Shown: piece by piece, positions 22,828 to 33,340 of the stretch
Layout: the number at the start of each line of letters is the position of its first letter
Numbering within the stretch: the first letter of the stretch is position 1
From: Actinomycetes bacterium
GTDB lineage: Bacteria > Actinomycetota > Actinomycetes > Streptosporangiales > Streptosporangiaceae
DNA length: 64,000 nucleotides
Direction: 5' to 3'
Assembly (NCBI GenBank): GCA_021792855.1
Contig: JAJYTW010000001.1
Location: 1 to 64,000, forward strand
Notes under the pieces: model-generated
The model's input: only the letters and a program-made list of their open reading frames with translations
The model's database searches: none
What the model was told of the DNA's origin: nothing
Made by a program: the position numbers and the translations under genes

Positions 22828-24111
22828 ATGACCAGCGGTCTCCAGACCTGCTACCGCGTCACGGGCGGCAATCCCCTGCAGGGAACCGTCTTCGTCCAGG
22901 GAGCCAAGAACGCGGCGCTCAAGATGATCGCCGCATCCCTGCTCGCCGAGAAGGGCCGGACCGTCCTCCGGAACGTACCGGTGATCGAGGACGTCCGGCG
23001 GGCGGTGGAACTGGCGCAGGCGGTCGGCGCCGTGGTCAAGTTCCACGAGGCGGAGCGGACCCTGGTGGTCGACGCGTCCGAGCTGACCAGCCCGGTGCTG
23101 CCCGGTGAGATCACCCGCCAGTTCCGGGGTTCGGTGCTATTCATCCCGGCACTGCTGCACCGGCTTGGCGAGGCGGTGCTCGAGGCCGTCGGCGGCTGCA
23201 ACCTGGGCAGCCGCCAGCTTGACTTCCACTACCGCGGCTTCGCCCGTCTCGGCGCCACGGTCGAGGAGGGCGAGAGCCAGATCCGGGTCAAGGCCGACGG
23301 GTTGCGCGGCGCGCACCTGTACCTGGACACGCCGTCGCACACCGGCACCGAGAACCTGATCATGGCGGCTTCGCTGGCCCCCGGGGTCACGATCATCGAC
23401 AACACCGCCCAGGAGCCCGAGGTCCAGGACGTCATCGCGTTCCTGTCCAAGATGGGCGCGCGGATCAGCGGCGGCGGCACCGGCTTTATCACCGTCGAGG
23501 GCGTCAGCCAGCTTGCCGCGGTCGAGCACACGGTGATGCCGGACCGGATCGACGCCGCCGTGTTCGCGATGGCGGCGGCCATCACCGGCGGGGAGATCAG
23601 CCTGGTCGGCGCGTCCCTTGAGCACATGGGCGTGGTGCGCTGGAAGCTTGAGCAGATGGGCGTGGAGTTCGCCACGCAGGGCGCCGTACTGCAGGTCCGT
23701 CAGGACAAGCAGCTTCGCCCGATCAACGTGATCACGAGTCCGTACCCGGGCTTCGCCACCGACCTGCAGTCCCCGATCATGGCGGTTAGCTGCCTGGCCG
23801 ACGGGACCAGCTACATCAGGGAGACCATCTTCGACGGCCGGTACACGCTGGCCGGCGAACTGAACAAGATGGGCGCGAAGGTCGAGGTGGCCGACAACCT
23901 CGCTCTCGTGCACGGGCCGACGCCGCTGCACGGCGCCGAGGTCACCGCGCATGACCTGCGCACCGGGATCGCGCTCGTGCTGGCCGGCCTGGCCGCCGAG
24001 GGCGAGACCGTGGTCTCGCCCGGCTACCCGATCGACCGCGGGCATGCGGCCGTCGCAACCAGGCTGGCCGCCCTGGGCGCCGACATCAGCGTCGAGGACT
24101 GGAACGGCTAG
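22828..24111 (+). CDS. murA: UDP-N-acetylglucosamine 1-carboxyvinyltransferase
   Basis: GTVFVQGAKNAALKMIAASLLAE, YPGFATDLQSPIMAVSCLADGTSYIRETIFDGRY; ACAGGAG SD upstream of ATG 22828. Confidence 0.95.
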   Translation: MTSGLQTCYRVTGGNPLQGTVFVQGAKNAALKMIAASLLAEKGRTVLRNVPVIEDVRRAVELAQAVGAVVKFHEAERTLVVDASELTSPVLPGEITRQFRGSVLFIPALLHRLGEAVLEAVGGCNLGSRQLDFHYRGFARLGATVEEGESQIRVKADGLRGAHLYLDTPSHTGTENLIMAASLAPGVTIIDNTAQEPEVQDVIAFLSKMGARISGGGTGFITVEGVSQLAAVEHTVMPDRIDAAVFAMAAAITGGEISLVGASLEHMGVVRWKLEQMGVEFATQGAVLQVRQDKQLRPINVITSPYPGFATDLQSPIMAVSCLADGTSYIRETIFDGRYTLAGELNKMGAKVEVADNLALVHGPTPLHGAEVTAHDLRTGIALVLAGLAAEGETVVSPGYPIDRGHAAVATRLAALGADISVEDWNG

Positions 24112-24141
24112 CCGCCGCGTCGGCCGGTCAAGCCCGGCCGG

Positions 24142-25290
24142 TCAGGCCCGGCCCGGATAGGCCTGCGCGACCTCGAGGAACACGTCGTTCGCGGCCACCT
24201 CGCCGATCGACACCCGGACGCCCTCGTCCGCGAACGGCCGGGTGCTGATCCCGGCCCGGTCGCAGGCGGCCGCGAAGTTCACCGTGTCCGCGCCGAGCCG
24301 CAGCCAAACGAAGTTCGCCTCGGTCGGCGGCACCGCCCAGCCCATCGCGAGCAGCGCGTCCCTGACCCGCTGCCGCTCGGCGACCACGGCGTCGACTCGC
24401 TCCATCAACTCGGACTCGGCGGCGAGCGAGGCGATGGCAGCCGCCTGCGCCACCGTGCTGACCGTGAAGGTCAGCATCGTCTTGCGCGCGGCCGCCGCCA
24501 CCGGTTCGGGCCCGATCAGGTAACCGACCCGGAGCCCGGCCAGGCCGTAGGCCTTGGAGAACGTCCGCAGCACCGCCACGTTCGGCCGGTCCCGGTACAT
24601 CTCGACGCCGTCCGGAGCCGCCGGGTCGCGCACATACTGCACATAGGCCTCGTCCAGCACCACCAGGCAATCGGCGGGCACCTGGTCGAGGAACCGGCCA
24701 AGCTCGCCCCGGTCGACGATGGTGCCGGTCGGGTTGTTCGGGGTACAGACGAAGATCAGCCTGGTTGCCGGCGTGATCGCGGCGGCCATGGCGTCAAGGT
24801 CATGTCCCTCACCGCGCAACGGCACGCGCACCGACGTCCCGCCCGCCAGGTCGGCCAGGTACGGGTAGGCCTCGAAGGACCGCCACGCGTAGAGCACCTC
24901 GGCGCCCGGGTCACAAACCGCCTCAAGCAACTGCTGCACCAGTCCGACGGAGCCGCAGCCGACGGCGACGTGCGCGGCGGGGACGCCGTGCCGGGCGGCG
25001 ATCGCCTCGGTCAGTTCGACCGCGTTGTTGTCCGGATACCGGTTGGCGCTTCCGGCCGCCGCCGCGATGGCCGCGGCGACCGACGGCAGCGGCCCGTAGG
25101 GGGATTCGTTGGAGGAGAGCTTGTATCCCGGCCCGTCCTGCGCGGAGGGCTTCTTGCCCGGCTTGTATGGCGCGAACCGGTCAAGCACCGGCCGGAATCT
25201 CGGCGTGACGGCGGGCTGCGGTGACTGTTCGGGCAACGTCGTCCTCCGGTTTGCATCGACGGCATGCTCAAAATAGCGGTATACGGCCAT
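24142..25290 (-). CDS. HisC/Pat-like class I/II aminotransferase
   Basis: [57 protein letters not shown]. Confidence 0.9.
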   Translation of the reverse strand: MAVYRYFEHAVDANRRTTLPEQSPQPAVTPRFRPVLDRFAPYKPGKKPSAQDGPGYKLSSNESPYGPLPSVAAAIAAAAGSANRYPDNNAVELTEAIAARHGVPAAHVAVGCGSVGLVQQLLEAVCDPGAEVLYAWRSFEAYPYLADLAGGTSVRVPLRGEGHDLDAMAAAITPATRLIFVCTPNNPTGTIVDRGELGRFLDQVPADCLVVLDEAYVQYVRDPAAPDGVEMYRDRPNVAVLRTFSKAYGLAGLRVGYLIGPEPVAAAARKTMLTFTVSTVAQAAAIASLAAESELMERVDAVVAERQRVRDALLAMGWAVPPTEANFVWLRLGADTVNFAAACDRAGISTRPFADEGVRVSIGEVAANDVFLEVAQAYPGRA

Positions 25291-25291
25291 C

Positions 25292-26053
25292 TCAGGCGAC
25301 GGGCGTCCGGTTCGCGCCCACCAGCAGGCTCGCGTCCGCGACGACCGCGGCGGGGCCGTCCGGGATCTCCGGGGCCACCGCCCCGGCCGACCGCGTCCTG
25401 GGCCGCAGCATCGGCGGGTGCAGCAGGTCGGCGTCGCCACGGCGGTACAACTGCGCCGGTCGCCCGCCCGATGAGCTCATCGAGCCGGTCTCGACCAGGA
25501 ACCGCTGCGCGCCGGTCACCTTGCGATGGAAGTTCCTCGGGTCCAGCCGGGTATCCCAGACGATCTCGTATACCCGCCGGAGTTCGGCCACGGTGAACTC
25601 GTCCCGGCAGAACGCGGCGCCAAGCGAGGTGTACTCGAGTTTCGCGCGGGCCCGCTCCACCCCGTCCTGGAGGATGTGGTGGTGGTCGAAGGCCAGTTCG
25701 GTCAGGCCGCCGACCGGCTGCCAGCTCATCTGCGGCTGATCCGGGGCCGGCAGGTCCGGCGCCAGGCCCAGGTAGGCGACCGAGACCACACGCTGCCGGG
25801 GATCCCGGTCCGGATAGCCATAGGTCCGCAGTTGCTCCAGGTGCACCGGCGCGTCCGGCAGTCCGGCCCGCTCGGAGAGCACCCGGGCGGCGGTCGCTGG
25901 CAGATCCTCTTCCAGCCGGATGAAGCCGCCGGGCAGCGCCCAGAGCCCGCGATGCGGACCAGCGTGCCGCCGCCAGACCAGCGCGGACAGGTGACTCTCG
26001 CGAACGGTGAGGATCACGAGATCGACGCTGACCGCGACTCTGGGCACCTCCAT
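25292..26053 (-). CDS. NUDIX-domain, NrtR-like transcriptional regulator
   Basis: [30 protein letters not shown] (degenerate Nudix box) plus C-terminal winged helix [27 protein letters not shown]. Confidence 0.82.
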   Translation of the reverse strand: MEVPRVAVSVDLVILTVRESHLSALVWRRHAGPHRGLWALPGGFIRLEEDLPATAARVLSERAGLPDAPVHLEQLRTYGYPDRDPRQRVVSVAYLGLAPDLPAPDQPQMSWQPVGGLTELAFDHHHILQDGVERARAKLEYTSLGAAFCRDEFTVAELRRVYEIVWDTRLDPRNFHRKVTGAQRFLVETGSMSSSGGRPAQLYRRGDADLLHPPMLRPRTRSAGAVAPEIPDGPAAVVADASLLVGANRTPVA

Positions 26054-26135
26054 ACCGGCAACCTAGCGCGCCCGCCGGAGTTCCCGCGCCACCGCGCGCG
26101 TCCGGGCTACGCCCCCGCGCGGCAGGCGGGCCGGA

Positions 26136-26657
26136 TCAGGGCCTGGCGGCGAAAGCCCGCTCGAACGCCACCCGTGCCGCGCCGCTGAACAGCACGAAGC
26201 GCGCCAGATCAACGCTGCTAACCGCGGATCGCACCGCCGTCAGGGCGATCCGGGCCGCGTCGTCCATCGGCCAGCCGTACGCCCCGGTCGAGATCGCCGG
26301 GAAAGCCACGGTGCGCGCGCCGACCTCGTCGGCCACCCGCAGCGACTCGGTGTAGCAGGAGGCGAGCAGCGCGGACCGGTCGGCCTGCGGCGAGTACACC
26401 GGGCCGACGGTGTGGATCACCCAGCGGGCGGCCAGTCGTCCTGCGGTGGTCGCCACGGCCTGGCCGGCGGGCAGGCCGTCACGGAACGCCCCGGCCCGCA
26501 GTTCCCGGCAGGCCGCCAGGATCTCCGGTCCGCCCCGCGCGTGGATGGCCCCATCCACGCCGCCGCCGCCGAGCAGCGTGGAGTTGGCTGCGTTGACGAC
26601 GGCGTCCACGTCCTGCTCGGTGATGTCGCCGCGGACAATCGTGATTTCCATCGGCAT
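26136..26657 (-). CDS. Macrodomain (ADP-ribose-binding/deacetylase) protein
   Basis: [43 protein letters not shown]-type region, [12 protein letters not shown]. Confidence 0.93.
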   Translation of the reverse strand: [173 protein letters not shown]

Positions 26658-26783
26658 TCCTCGATCTGCGGGTGTTATCGCTGGTCACGAGCGGCACCTC
26701 CGGCGGGCCGCCACCGGAGGCACCGGGCCGGATGCCGGCGGCCTGACTATGTGCTCGCCGGCATTGTCTCCTATTGTGAGAGC

Positions 26784-27149
26784 ATGAACCGGCTTGGAGA
26801 GCTTGAGCGGGCCATCATGGAGGTCCTGTGGGAGTCCGACGACCCCATGACCGTCCGCCAGGTAGGTATCTGCCTCACTGACCGGGAACTGGCCCACACC
26901 ACCGTCATGACGGTGCTGGACCGGCTTACCAAGAAGGGCTTCGTACGGCGGCAGCGCGCCGGGCGCGCCTGGCGGTACCGCCCGGCCGAGAGCCGCGAGG
27001 CCTACGTTGCCGAACTCATGCTGACCGCGCTCGACCAGACCGGTGACCGGCAGGCCGCGCTCACCAGGTTCGCCCGCAGCGTGTCGGGGGCTGAGGCGGC
27101 CGCGCTGCGCGCGGCACTCGAGGCCCTCGGCGGGAGCCGCAGGGACTGA
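26784..27149 (+). CDS. BlaI/MecI family transcriptional repressor
   Basis: LGELERAIMEVLWESDDPMTVRQV, AHTTVMTVLDRLTKKGFVRRQRAGRAWRY. Confidence 0.92.
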   Translation: MNRLGELERAIMEVLWESDDPMTVRQVGICLTDRELAHTTVMTVLDRLTKKGFVRRQRAGRAWRYRPAESREAYVAELMLTALDQTGDRQAALTRFARSVSGAEAAALRAALEALGGSRRD

Positions 27150-27155
27150 TCTTCC

Positions 27156-28199
27156 GTGCCGGTCGCCGTCATCGTGCTCGGCGCAGTCGCCATCGGCTGC
27201 GTTCCCGCAGCACACCTGCTCGCCAGCGCGCAATGGCCGCGCCGGTCGCCTGCCGTTGCCATCGCACTGTGGCAGGCACTCGGCCTTGGCTGGGGCGTGG
27301 CGACGGTCGGGGCGCTTGCCGGGTTCGGCGTGGCCGGCCTGGAAGCAGGGCAGGCCGGGCGGCGGCCGCTGCTGACCACCGGGGTGAGCACGCTGGCCAG
27401 GACCTCGCGGGGCGGCGTCACGACGGCCCCCCGGAGCGGCCCAGGCGCGAGCGTGGCGACCGCCACCGAGCGCGCCGCACGCGAACTGTTCGGATCCGCC
27501 GGGCCGGCGGCCAGGTTCTCGAACGCCATGTACGATCTGCGGCTGGTGTCGCTGATGGCGAGCGTGCTGCTGCTCGCGGTGCTCTGCTGGATCCTGCTCG
27601 CTGCGGTCCAGGGCGTGCTCCGCGCGCGGCACCGCCAGATGGCGCTGCTGAAACTGCTGGCGCACGGCGACCCAAAGGTTCCCGGCGCCCTGGTCGTCGA
27701 CCATCCGGCAGCTACCGCGTACTGCGTGCCAGGGCTGCGGTCGGCGATCGTGATCAGCGCCGGCACCCTGAACCTGCTCGACCAGGCCGAGCTAGCTGCG
27801 GTGCTCGAGCACGAGCGAGCTCACCTGCGGGCCAGGCACGATCTGGTGCTGCTCCCGTTCACCGCCCTGCTGCGGGCCTTCCGCTGGTCGGCCACGGCCA
27901 GGGAGGCCAACCGGGCGGTGTCGCTGCTGGTCGAGATGATGGCCGATGACCGGGCCCGCAGGCACCGCCCGGCCAGGGAACTGGCGACCGCGCTGCTGCG
28001 GGTCGGCGTCTCCGGCGGCGGTCAGGCGCCCACCGGCGCGCTGGCCGCGGCCGACCAGCCAGGCGGCGACCTCGCGGCCCGGGTGACCCGGCTGCTCCGG
28101 CCGCCGCCCGACCTGCCGCTGTACTCGGCGGTGCTGCTGTGCTCGGTGGCCGCGCTGGTCGTGATCGCGCCGACCGCGGCGATGCTGCTGCCGCTGTAA
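27156..28199 (+). CDS. M56 family membrane metallopeptidase
   Basis: Multiple TM segments, AYCVPGLRSAIVISAGTLNLLDQAELAAVLEHERAHLRARHD; adjacent to the BlaI gene. Confidence 0.9.
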   Translation: MPVAVIVLGAVAIGCVPAAHLLASAQWPRRSPAVAIALWQALGLGWGVATVGALAGFGVAGLEAGQAGRRPLLTTGVSTLARTSRGGVTTAPRSGPGASVATATERAARELFGSAGPAARFSNAMYDLRLVSLMASVLLLAVLCWILLAAVQGVLRARHRQMALLKLLAHGDPKVPGALVVDHPAATAYCVPGLRSAIVISAGTLNLLDQAELAAVLEHERAHLRARHDLVLLPFTALLRAFRWSATAREANRAVSLLVEMMADDRARRHRPARELATALLRVGVSGGGQAPTGALAAADQPGGDLAARVTRLLRPPPDLPLYSAVLLCSVAALVVIAPTAAMLLPL

Positions 28200-28204
28200 C
28201 GCAG

Positions 28205-28936
28205 TCAGTCCGCGATGCGAATCCGCAGCCGCCGGAAGCCCTTGCCCTTGTTCTCCACCTTGACGACCTCGATCCGGCCGATCTGCGCGGTGGAGGCGAC
28301 GTGCGTTCCGCCGTCGGCCTGCTGGTCCAGGCCCACGATGTCGACGATCCGGACGTCCTTCACCTCGGCCGGGACCAGGTTCGTCGCGGTGCGGATGATG
28401 TCCGGGATCTCGAACGCCTCATCCCGCGGCAGCACCCGCACGTCGATCCGGCGGCCAACGGCGATCTCGGCGTTGCAGGCGGCTTCCACGGCTTCCTTGA
28501 AGCCCGGCGGGACCTCCGGCAGGTTGAAGTCCATCCGGGCGGTACCCGGCTCCATGTTGCCGCCGGTGACCAGCGAGCCATAGTCCCGGAACACCACGCC
28601 GCACAGCACATGCAGGCCCGAGTGCGTGCGCATCAGGGCGGTCCGCCGGTCGTCTTCCACCGCGCCGCGGACCGCGGTGCCCGGCGGCGGGACCGGGTCG
28701 CCCTCGGCCGGGATCAGGAAGAGATCATCGCCCTTGCGGGCATCGACAATGCGGGTCTGCACACCGCCCCAGAGCAGTACGCCGTGGTCCGGTGGCTGAC
28801 CCCCGCCGCCCGGGTAGAACGCCGAGCGGTCGAGCACGATCCCGTCCTCGCCGGAGGCGAGCACGACCGCGTCCCACTCGCGCAGGGTCTGGTCGTCGAG
28901 TTCGAGCCGGTGCGTCCGCCACTCATCCTGGCTCAT
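28205..28936 (-). CDS. Alanyl-tRNA editing protein, AlaX-like
   Basis: VVLDRSAFYPGGGGQPPDHG-type motif, RTALMRTHSGLHVLCGVV, DGGTHVASTAQIG. Confidence 0.88.
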   Translation of the reverse strand: MSQDEWRTHRLELDDQTLREWDAVVLASGEDGIVLDRSAFYPGGGGQPPDHGVLLWGGVQTRIVDARKGDDLFLIPAEGDPVPPPGTAVRGAVEDDRRTALMRTHSGLHVLCGVVFRDYGSLVTGGNMEPGTARMDFNLPEVPPGFKEAVEAACNAEIAVGRRIDVRVLPRDEAFEIPDIIRTATNLVPAEVKDVRIVDIVGLDQQADGGTHVASTAQIGRIEVVKVENKGKGFRRLRIRIAD

Positions 28937-28970
28937 CGCGTTATCACCACGACCGGCAGCATAGTGCGGG

Positions 28971-29324
28971 TCACCAGGGTCCGTACGGGCCGTTCCCCGA
29001 CGACCCGCCGCGGCCGATCTGGCTGACCTTCGGCCGGACGTCGGTCAGGTACACCGCCGCCGCCACGAACGCGGCGACCTCCAGGATGTTCAGCGCGGAG
29101 AAGCCGCCGCTGGCGACGCCGGCCAGGCCGATCACCGCGGCCACGCCCAGGATGATCAGCCATAGCGACTTGGTCTGCTTGCCGACCGCGGGAAACGCCG
29201 CGGTCGGCCTGCGGACCGCGTCGATGAACGCCCAGACCTCGACCCCGAACGCGGCCAGGCCAAGCACCCAGAAGAACCAGGAGAGCGGCGTATACGCGTT
29301 AAATGATGAGAACACGTCAGGCAA
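28971..29324 (-). CDS. DUF2516 family membrane protein
   Basis: LSWFFWVLGLAAFGVEVWAFIDAVRRPTAAFPAVGKQTKSLWLIIL. Confidence 0.85.
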   Translation of the reverse strand: MPDVFSSFNAYTPLSWFFWVLGLAAFGVEVWAFIDAVRRPTAAFPAVGKQTKSLWLIILGVAAVIGLAGVASGGFSALNILEVAAFVAAAVYLTDVRPKVSQIGRGGSSGNGPYGPW

Positions 29325-29325
29325 C

Positions 29326-29877
29326 CTATCTGCTTGTGGCGTCCGACCACACCGTGGATGGATCGGTTGGCTCTACCTCGTCCGCCTGGCTGGCATCGCC
29401 GGGCTCAGCGGGATCGCCGGGCCTGGCCGACTCGCCGGGTTCCCCGGGGTGCTGAGCCGAGTCTGCCGTACCGGCGTCCGCGCCGGGGGCCGCCGGCCCG
29501 GATTCGGCTGTCCCCGACCCGCCAGCCGCGTCCGCGGCCCTGACCTCGCGGCGGAACGACTCGTAGATGTCGATCAGCATCTGCTTCTGCCGCTCGGTGA
29601 TCTCCGGATCGGCCATGATCGCGTCGACCACGGTGGTGTCGCCAGGCCGGTCTTCCAGGATGCCCGCCTGGACGTACAGCGCCTCGGCGGAGATCCGCAG
29701 GCCCTTGGCGATCTGCTGGAGGATGTCCGCGCTCGGCCGCCGCAGGCCGCGCTCGACCTGGCTGAGGTACGGGTTCGACACGCCGGCGGCCTGGGCAAGC
29801 TGGCGAATCGAGATCTTCGCCTGTTCCCGTTGCTCGCGAATGTAGGACCCGATACTGCTGACGTTGACCGGACTCAT
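29326..29877 (-). CDS. XRE-family helix-turn-helix regulator
   Basis: IGSYIREQREQAKISIRQLAQAAGVSNPYLSQVERGLRRPSADILQQIAKGLRI. Confidence 0.9.
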   Translation of the reverse strand: MSPVNVSSIGSYIREQREQAKISIRQLAQAAGVSNPYLSQVERGLRRPSADILQQIAKGLRISAEALYVQAGILEDRPGDTTVVDAIMADPEITERQKQMLIDIYESFRREVRAADAAGGSGTAESGPAAPGADAGTADSAQHPGEPGESARPGDPAEPGDASQADEVEPTDPSTVWSDATSR

Positions 29878-29950
29878 GCGCCCAGTGTCACCGGTAGTGC
29901 TTGCAATAGCAAATCAGCCTGCAAGCACAACCGGGCCGTGGCCCGGCCAA

Positions 29951-30937
29951 CTAGCCGAGCACCGGGCGGATCTCGCCGACCGGCTGGCCGGCCCCGAGGA
30001 CCGGCTCGGCGGCCAGCCGGTCCAGCACGGCCAGATCGGTCCCTGGCAGGTCGGCGGCCAGGTCCCGGAGCACCGCGGCCATCACCACCGGCACCGCGCG
30101 CGCGTTGCCGTCGTCGATCTTGACCGCCGCGGCCCGCCCGTCCGGCAGCGCGAACGCGCAGACCCCCTCGGCGCCGCCCTTCATCAGCAGTCCGGGCACG
30201 GCCGTCATCAGGATCGCGTCCGACCGCCCAGTCCCCGACATGACCAGCGGATGCGCCCGCATGGCGTCGGCCACCCGGCGCTCCGGCGAGCCTGGCTCGG
30301 CGAGCACCACCGCGCGGAACGCCCGGGCCAGCCCGACCGGCGTCAGCGCCATCAGCGGCGCGCCGCAGCCGTCCACCCCGATCGCCGTGACCGGCTCACC
30401 GGCCAGGTCCTCGACGACCTGCCGGATCAGGCGCTGCAACGGGTGCTCGGGGTCGCGGTAGCTGGCCGTCGGCCACCCCGCGGCGACGCAGGACGCCAGC
30501 ATCCCGGCGTGCTTGCCCGAGCAGTTCATGTGGATCCGGTCCGGCTGGGCACCCGACCGCACCATCGCGGCCCGCGCGGCCGAGTTCAGCGGCAGGTCCG
30601 GCGGGCACTGCAGGTCGTCCTCGGTCAAACCGGCCCCGGCCAGGATCTCCCGCGCGCCGGCGACGTGGAAGTCCTCGCCGGAGTGGCTGGCGGAGGCCAG
30701 CGCGAGCAGTCGGTCGGGCAGGTCAAGGCCGGCCCGGAGCATTCCGGCCGCCTGCATCGGCTTGTTCGACGACCGCGGGAACATCGGCCGGTCAATCGCC
30801 CCGGCCGCCATCGCGGGCGCACCGTCCTGGCCGAGCACGACCAGCGAACCCCGGTGCACGGACTCGGTGAAGCCGGACCGGACCACCTCGGCGAGCACCG
30901 GGTTCGCCGGGCCGGCCGCCATCGACAACTCGGTCAC
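29951..30937 (-). CDS. Asparaginase (PF06089-like)
   Basis: VLAEVVRSGFTESVHRGSLVVL, FPRSSNKPMQAAGML, HMNCSGKHAGMLASC; GTG start overlaps upstream stop (GTGA). Confidence 0.9.
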   Translation of the reverse strand: MTELSMAAGPANPVLAEVVRSGFTESVHRGSLVVLGQDGAPAMAAGAIDRPMFPRSSNKPMQAAGMLRAGLDLPDRLLALASASHSGEDFHVAGAREILAGAGLTEDDLQCPPDLPLNSAARAAMVRSGAQPDRIHMNCSGKHAGMLASCVAAGWPTASYRDPEHPLQRLIRQVVEDLAGEPVTAIGVDGCGAPLMALTPVGLARAFRAVVLAEPGSPERRVADAMRAHPLVMSGTGRSDAILMTAVPGLLMKGGAEGVCAFALPDGRAAAVKIDDGNARAVPVVMAAVLRDLAADLPGTDLAVLDRLAAEPVLGAGQPVGEIRPVLG

Positions 30938-31809
30938 TGACCTGCTCCCGGCCGGGCCTGCATGCCGAGCAAGACCCGGGCCTGGTCGGGCGTCAGCGGG
31001 GGCCGCTGGGCGTGCCCGGCCAGCGTCGCCGCCCGCTCGACAAGCTCGGCGTTGCCGGTCACCGGGCGGCCGCGGGAGAACGTGACCGTGTCCTCCATCC
31101 CGACCCGCAGGTGCCCGCCGGCGGCGAGTGCGGCGAACATCACCGGCAGGGTGGTCCGACCGATCCCAGTCGCCGACCAGGTCGCACCGGGCGGCAGCGC
31201 GGACACCGCCTGGACCAGTGTGGCCGCGTCGCCTGGCATCCCGCCGGGCACGCCCATCACCAGGTCGCAGTGCACGTGCCCGCCGTGCGGCGGGCCGTAC
31301 TTGTCGAGCAGCCGGTGCAGCGACGCGATGTGGCCGAAGTCGAACAACTCGAACTCGGGCACCACGCCAAGCTCCTGGGTGCGCACGTATAGCTCGGTCA
31401 TGAACGACCACGGATTCATGAACACGTCGTCGCCGAAGTTCACCGTCCCGCAGGTGAGCGAGCAGCCGTCGGGGGCCGCGTCGAGCACCGCCAGCCGCCG
31501 GTCGAAGCTGTCGGTGACCGCGCCACCGGTGGATAGCTGCACGATCAGGTCGGTGGACTCGCGGAGCGCCGCGACGGTGTCCTTCAGGCGGCCCAGGTCC
31601 AGCGTCGGCTGGGTGTCGGCGTCCCTGATGTGCACGTGGATCACCGCGGCGCCGGCCGCGCGGCACTCGACCGCGGTGGCGACAAGCTCGTCGAGGGTGA
31701 CCGGAAGCGCGGGGACGTCCGCCTTGGCCGACTCCGCGCCGGTCGGAGCGACGGTGATCAGGGTTGCGGCCGCGGGGATCGCGGGCCGACTTGTGCCGTG
31801 TTCGGTCAT
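30934..31809 (-). CDS. Beta-keto acid cleavage enzyme (BKACE/DUF849)
   Basis: [58 protein letters not shown]. Confidence 0.9.
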   Translation of the reverse strand: MTEHGTSRPAIPAAATLITVAPTGAESAKADVPALPVTLDELVATAVECRAAGAAVIHVHIRDADTQPTLDLGRLKDTVAALRESTDLIVQLSTGGAVTDSFDRRLAVLDAAPDGCSLTCGTVNFGDDVFMNPWSFMTELYVRTQELGVVPEFELFDFGHIASLHRLLDKYGPPHGGHVHCDLVMGVPGGMPGDAATLVQAVSALPPGATWSATGIGRTTLPVMFAALAAGGHLRVGMEDTVTFSRGRPVTGNAELVERAATLAGHAQRPPLTPDQARVLLGMQARPGAGQ

Positions 31810-31966
31810 AGCGTGCGAGCGCCTTTCCGGACATTCCTCGCCTGGGAGGCGACCAGGACGGTCGGTGGGAATCATGCACACGCTAGCGGACCGGCCCTGG
31901 CCGGTCGGCGCGCGGCCGGCCGGGCGTGCCAGCGGGCCGCAGCCGGGCGTGCGAGAATCCCATCCC

Positions 31967-32392
31967 GTGCGAGTAGTTGTGCAGCGGGCGAGCGAGGCGA
32001 GCGTCACGGTCGATGGCGCGGTGGTCGGCAAGCTGCCGGCTCCGGGGCTGGTGATCCTGGTCGGGGTGACGCACGATGACACTCCGGCCCAGGCGGCGGC
32101 GCTGGCCGCCAAGGTCTACAACCTGCGGATCATGGCCGGCGAGCGGTCCTGCGCCGACCTGGGCGCCCCGGTCCTGGTCGTCAGCCAGTTCACGCTGTAC
32201 GCCGAGACCGCCAAGGGACGGCGGCCGACCTGGCAGGCTGCGGCGCCCGGGCCGGTGGCCCGGCCCCTAGTGGACGCCTTCGCCGACGCACTGCGCGGAC
32301 TCGGCGCGCACGTCGAGACCGGTGTGTTCGGCGCCGACATGGCGGTCGCGCTGGTCAACGACGGGCCGGTCACGCTCATTCTCGAGGCGTAA
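31967..32392 (+). CDS. dtd: D-aminoacyl-tRNA deacylase
   Basis: [58 protein letters not shown]. Confidence 0.95.
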   Translation: MRVVVQRASEASVTVDGAVVGKLPAPGLVILVGVTHDDTPAQAAALAAKVYNLRIMAGERSCADLGAPVLVVSQFTLYAETAKGRRPTWQAAAPGPVARPLVDAFADALRGLGAHVETGVFGADMAVALVNDGPVTLILEA

Positions 32393-32396
32393 CGAA

Positions 32397-33239
32397 TCAG
32401 CCGACCGGGCTCGCCGACGGCAGGTGCGCCCGGGCGAACGCCAGCGACTCGGCCAGGTCCGCGAGCCGCTCCTGGCTATTTAGCGCCCGGCGGGTGCTGA
32501 TCTCCACCACCACTGTGCCGGTGAATCCGGTGCCGGGCAGCCGCTCAAGCAACTCGGCGCACGGCTGGGTGCCCCGGCCGGGCACCAGGTGCTCGTCGGG
32601 CAGGCCGGTCTTGGTGCCGTCGGTCAGGTGCACGTGCACCAGTCGGTCGCCGAGGTCCTCGGCCATTTCGAGCGCGTCGGTCCCGGCCACCGCCGTGTGC
32701 GACAGGTCGAGGGTGACGTGCGCGCAGTCGAGCCTGCGCGGGTCCCAGTGCGGCGCGTACGCCGCGACCTCGGTACCCCTGGGCCGGAGCGGATACAGGT
32801 TCTCCACCGCGAAGATCATGTCCCGCCGCGACTCCAGCCGCTTCAGGCCGGCCTCGAAGTCACGCGCGTATTCGCGCTGCCAGCGGAACGGCGGATGCAC
32901 CACGACGACCCCGGCGCCGAGCGCGCTGGCCAGGTCAGCGGTGCGCTCCAGCTTGCCCCACGGCTCGCGGCCCCAGACCCGCTGGGTGATCAGCAGGTTC
33001 GGCGCGTGCACGGCGAGCACGGGCAGGTGGTGGTAGTCGGATAGCCGACCAAGCACCTCGGCATCCTGGCTGACCGGATCGGCCGTAACCATCACCTCGA
33101 CGCCGTCATAGCCCAGCCTGGCGGCGATCTCGAAGGCGTCCGGTGTCCGTTCGGGAAAGACCGATGACGTGGACAGCGCGACCGGAATGGCGCGTGCGGC
33201 CCCCGGTGTTCCCGCGACTGCGGGCCCGGCCTGTGCCAA
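32397..33239 (-). CDS. Sugar phosphate isomerase/epimerase (xylose isomerase-like TIM barrel)
   Basis: [48 protein letters not shown]. Confidence 0.85.
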   Translation of the reverse strand: MAQAGPAVAGTPGAARAIPVALSTSSVFPERTPDAFEIAARLGYDGVEVMVTADPVSQDAEVLGRLSDYHHLPVLAVHAPNLLITQRVWGREPWGKLERTADLASALGAGVVVVHPPFRWQREYARDFEAGLKRLESRRDMIFAVENLYPLRPRGTEVAAYAPHWDPRRLDCAHVTLDLSHTAVAGTDALEMAEDLGDRLVHVHLTDGTKTGLPDEHLVPGRGTQPCAELLERLPGTGFTGTVVVEISTRRALNSQERLADLAESLAFARAHLPSASPVG

Positions 33240-33340
33240 GGCGCATCCCTCCCTCGGTCACCGAGCTACATCGGTCACCCGTGCCAGCTTATGCGCCGCG
33301 CGTGGCGGCGCTGTCGGTACCCACCGGTACCGTGCGTGCC

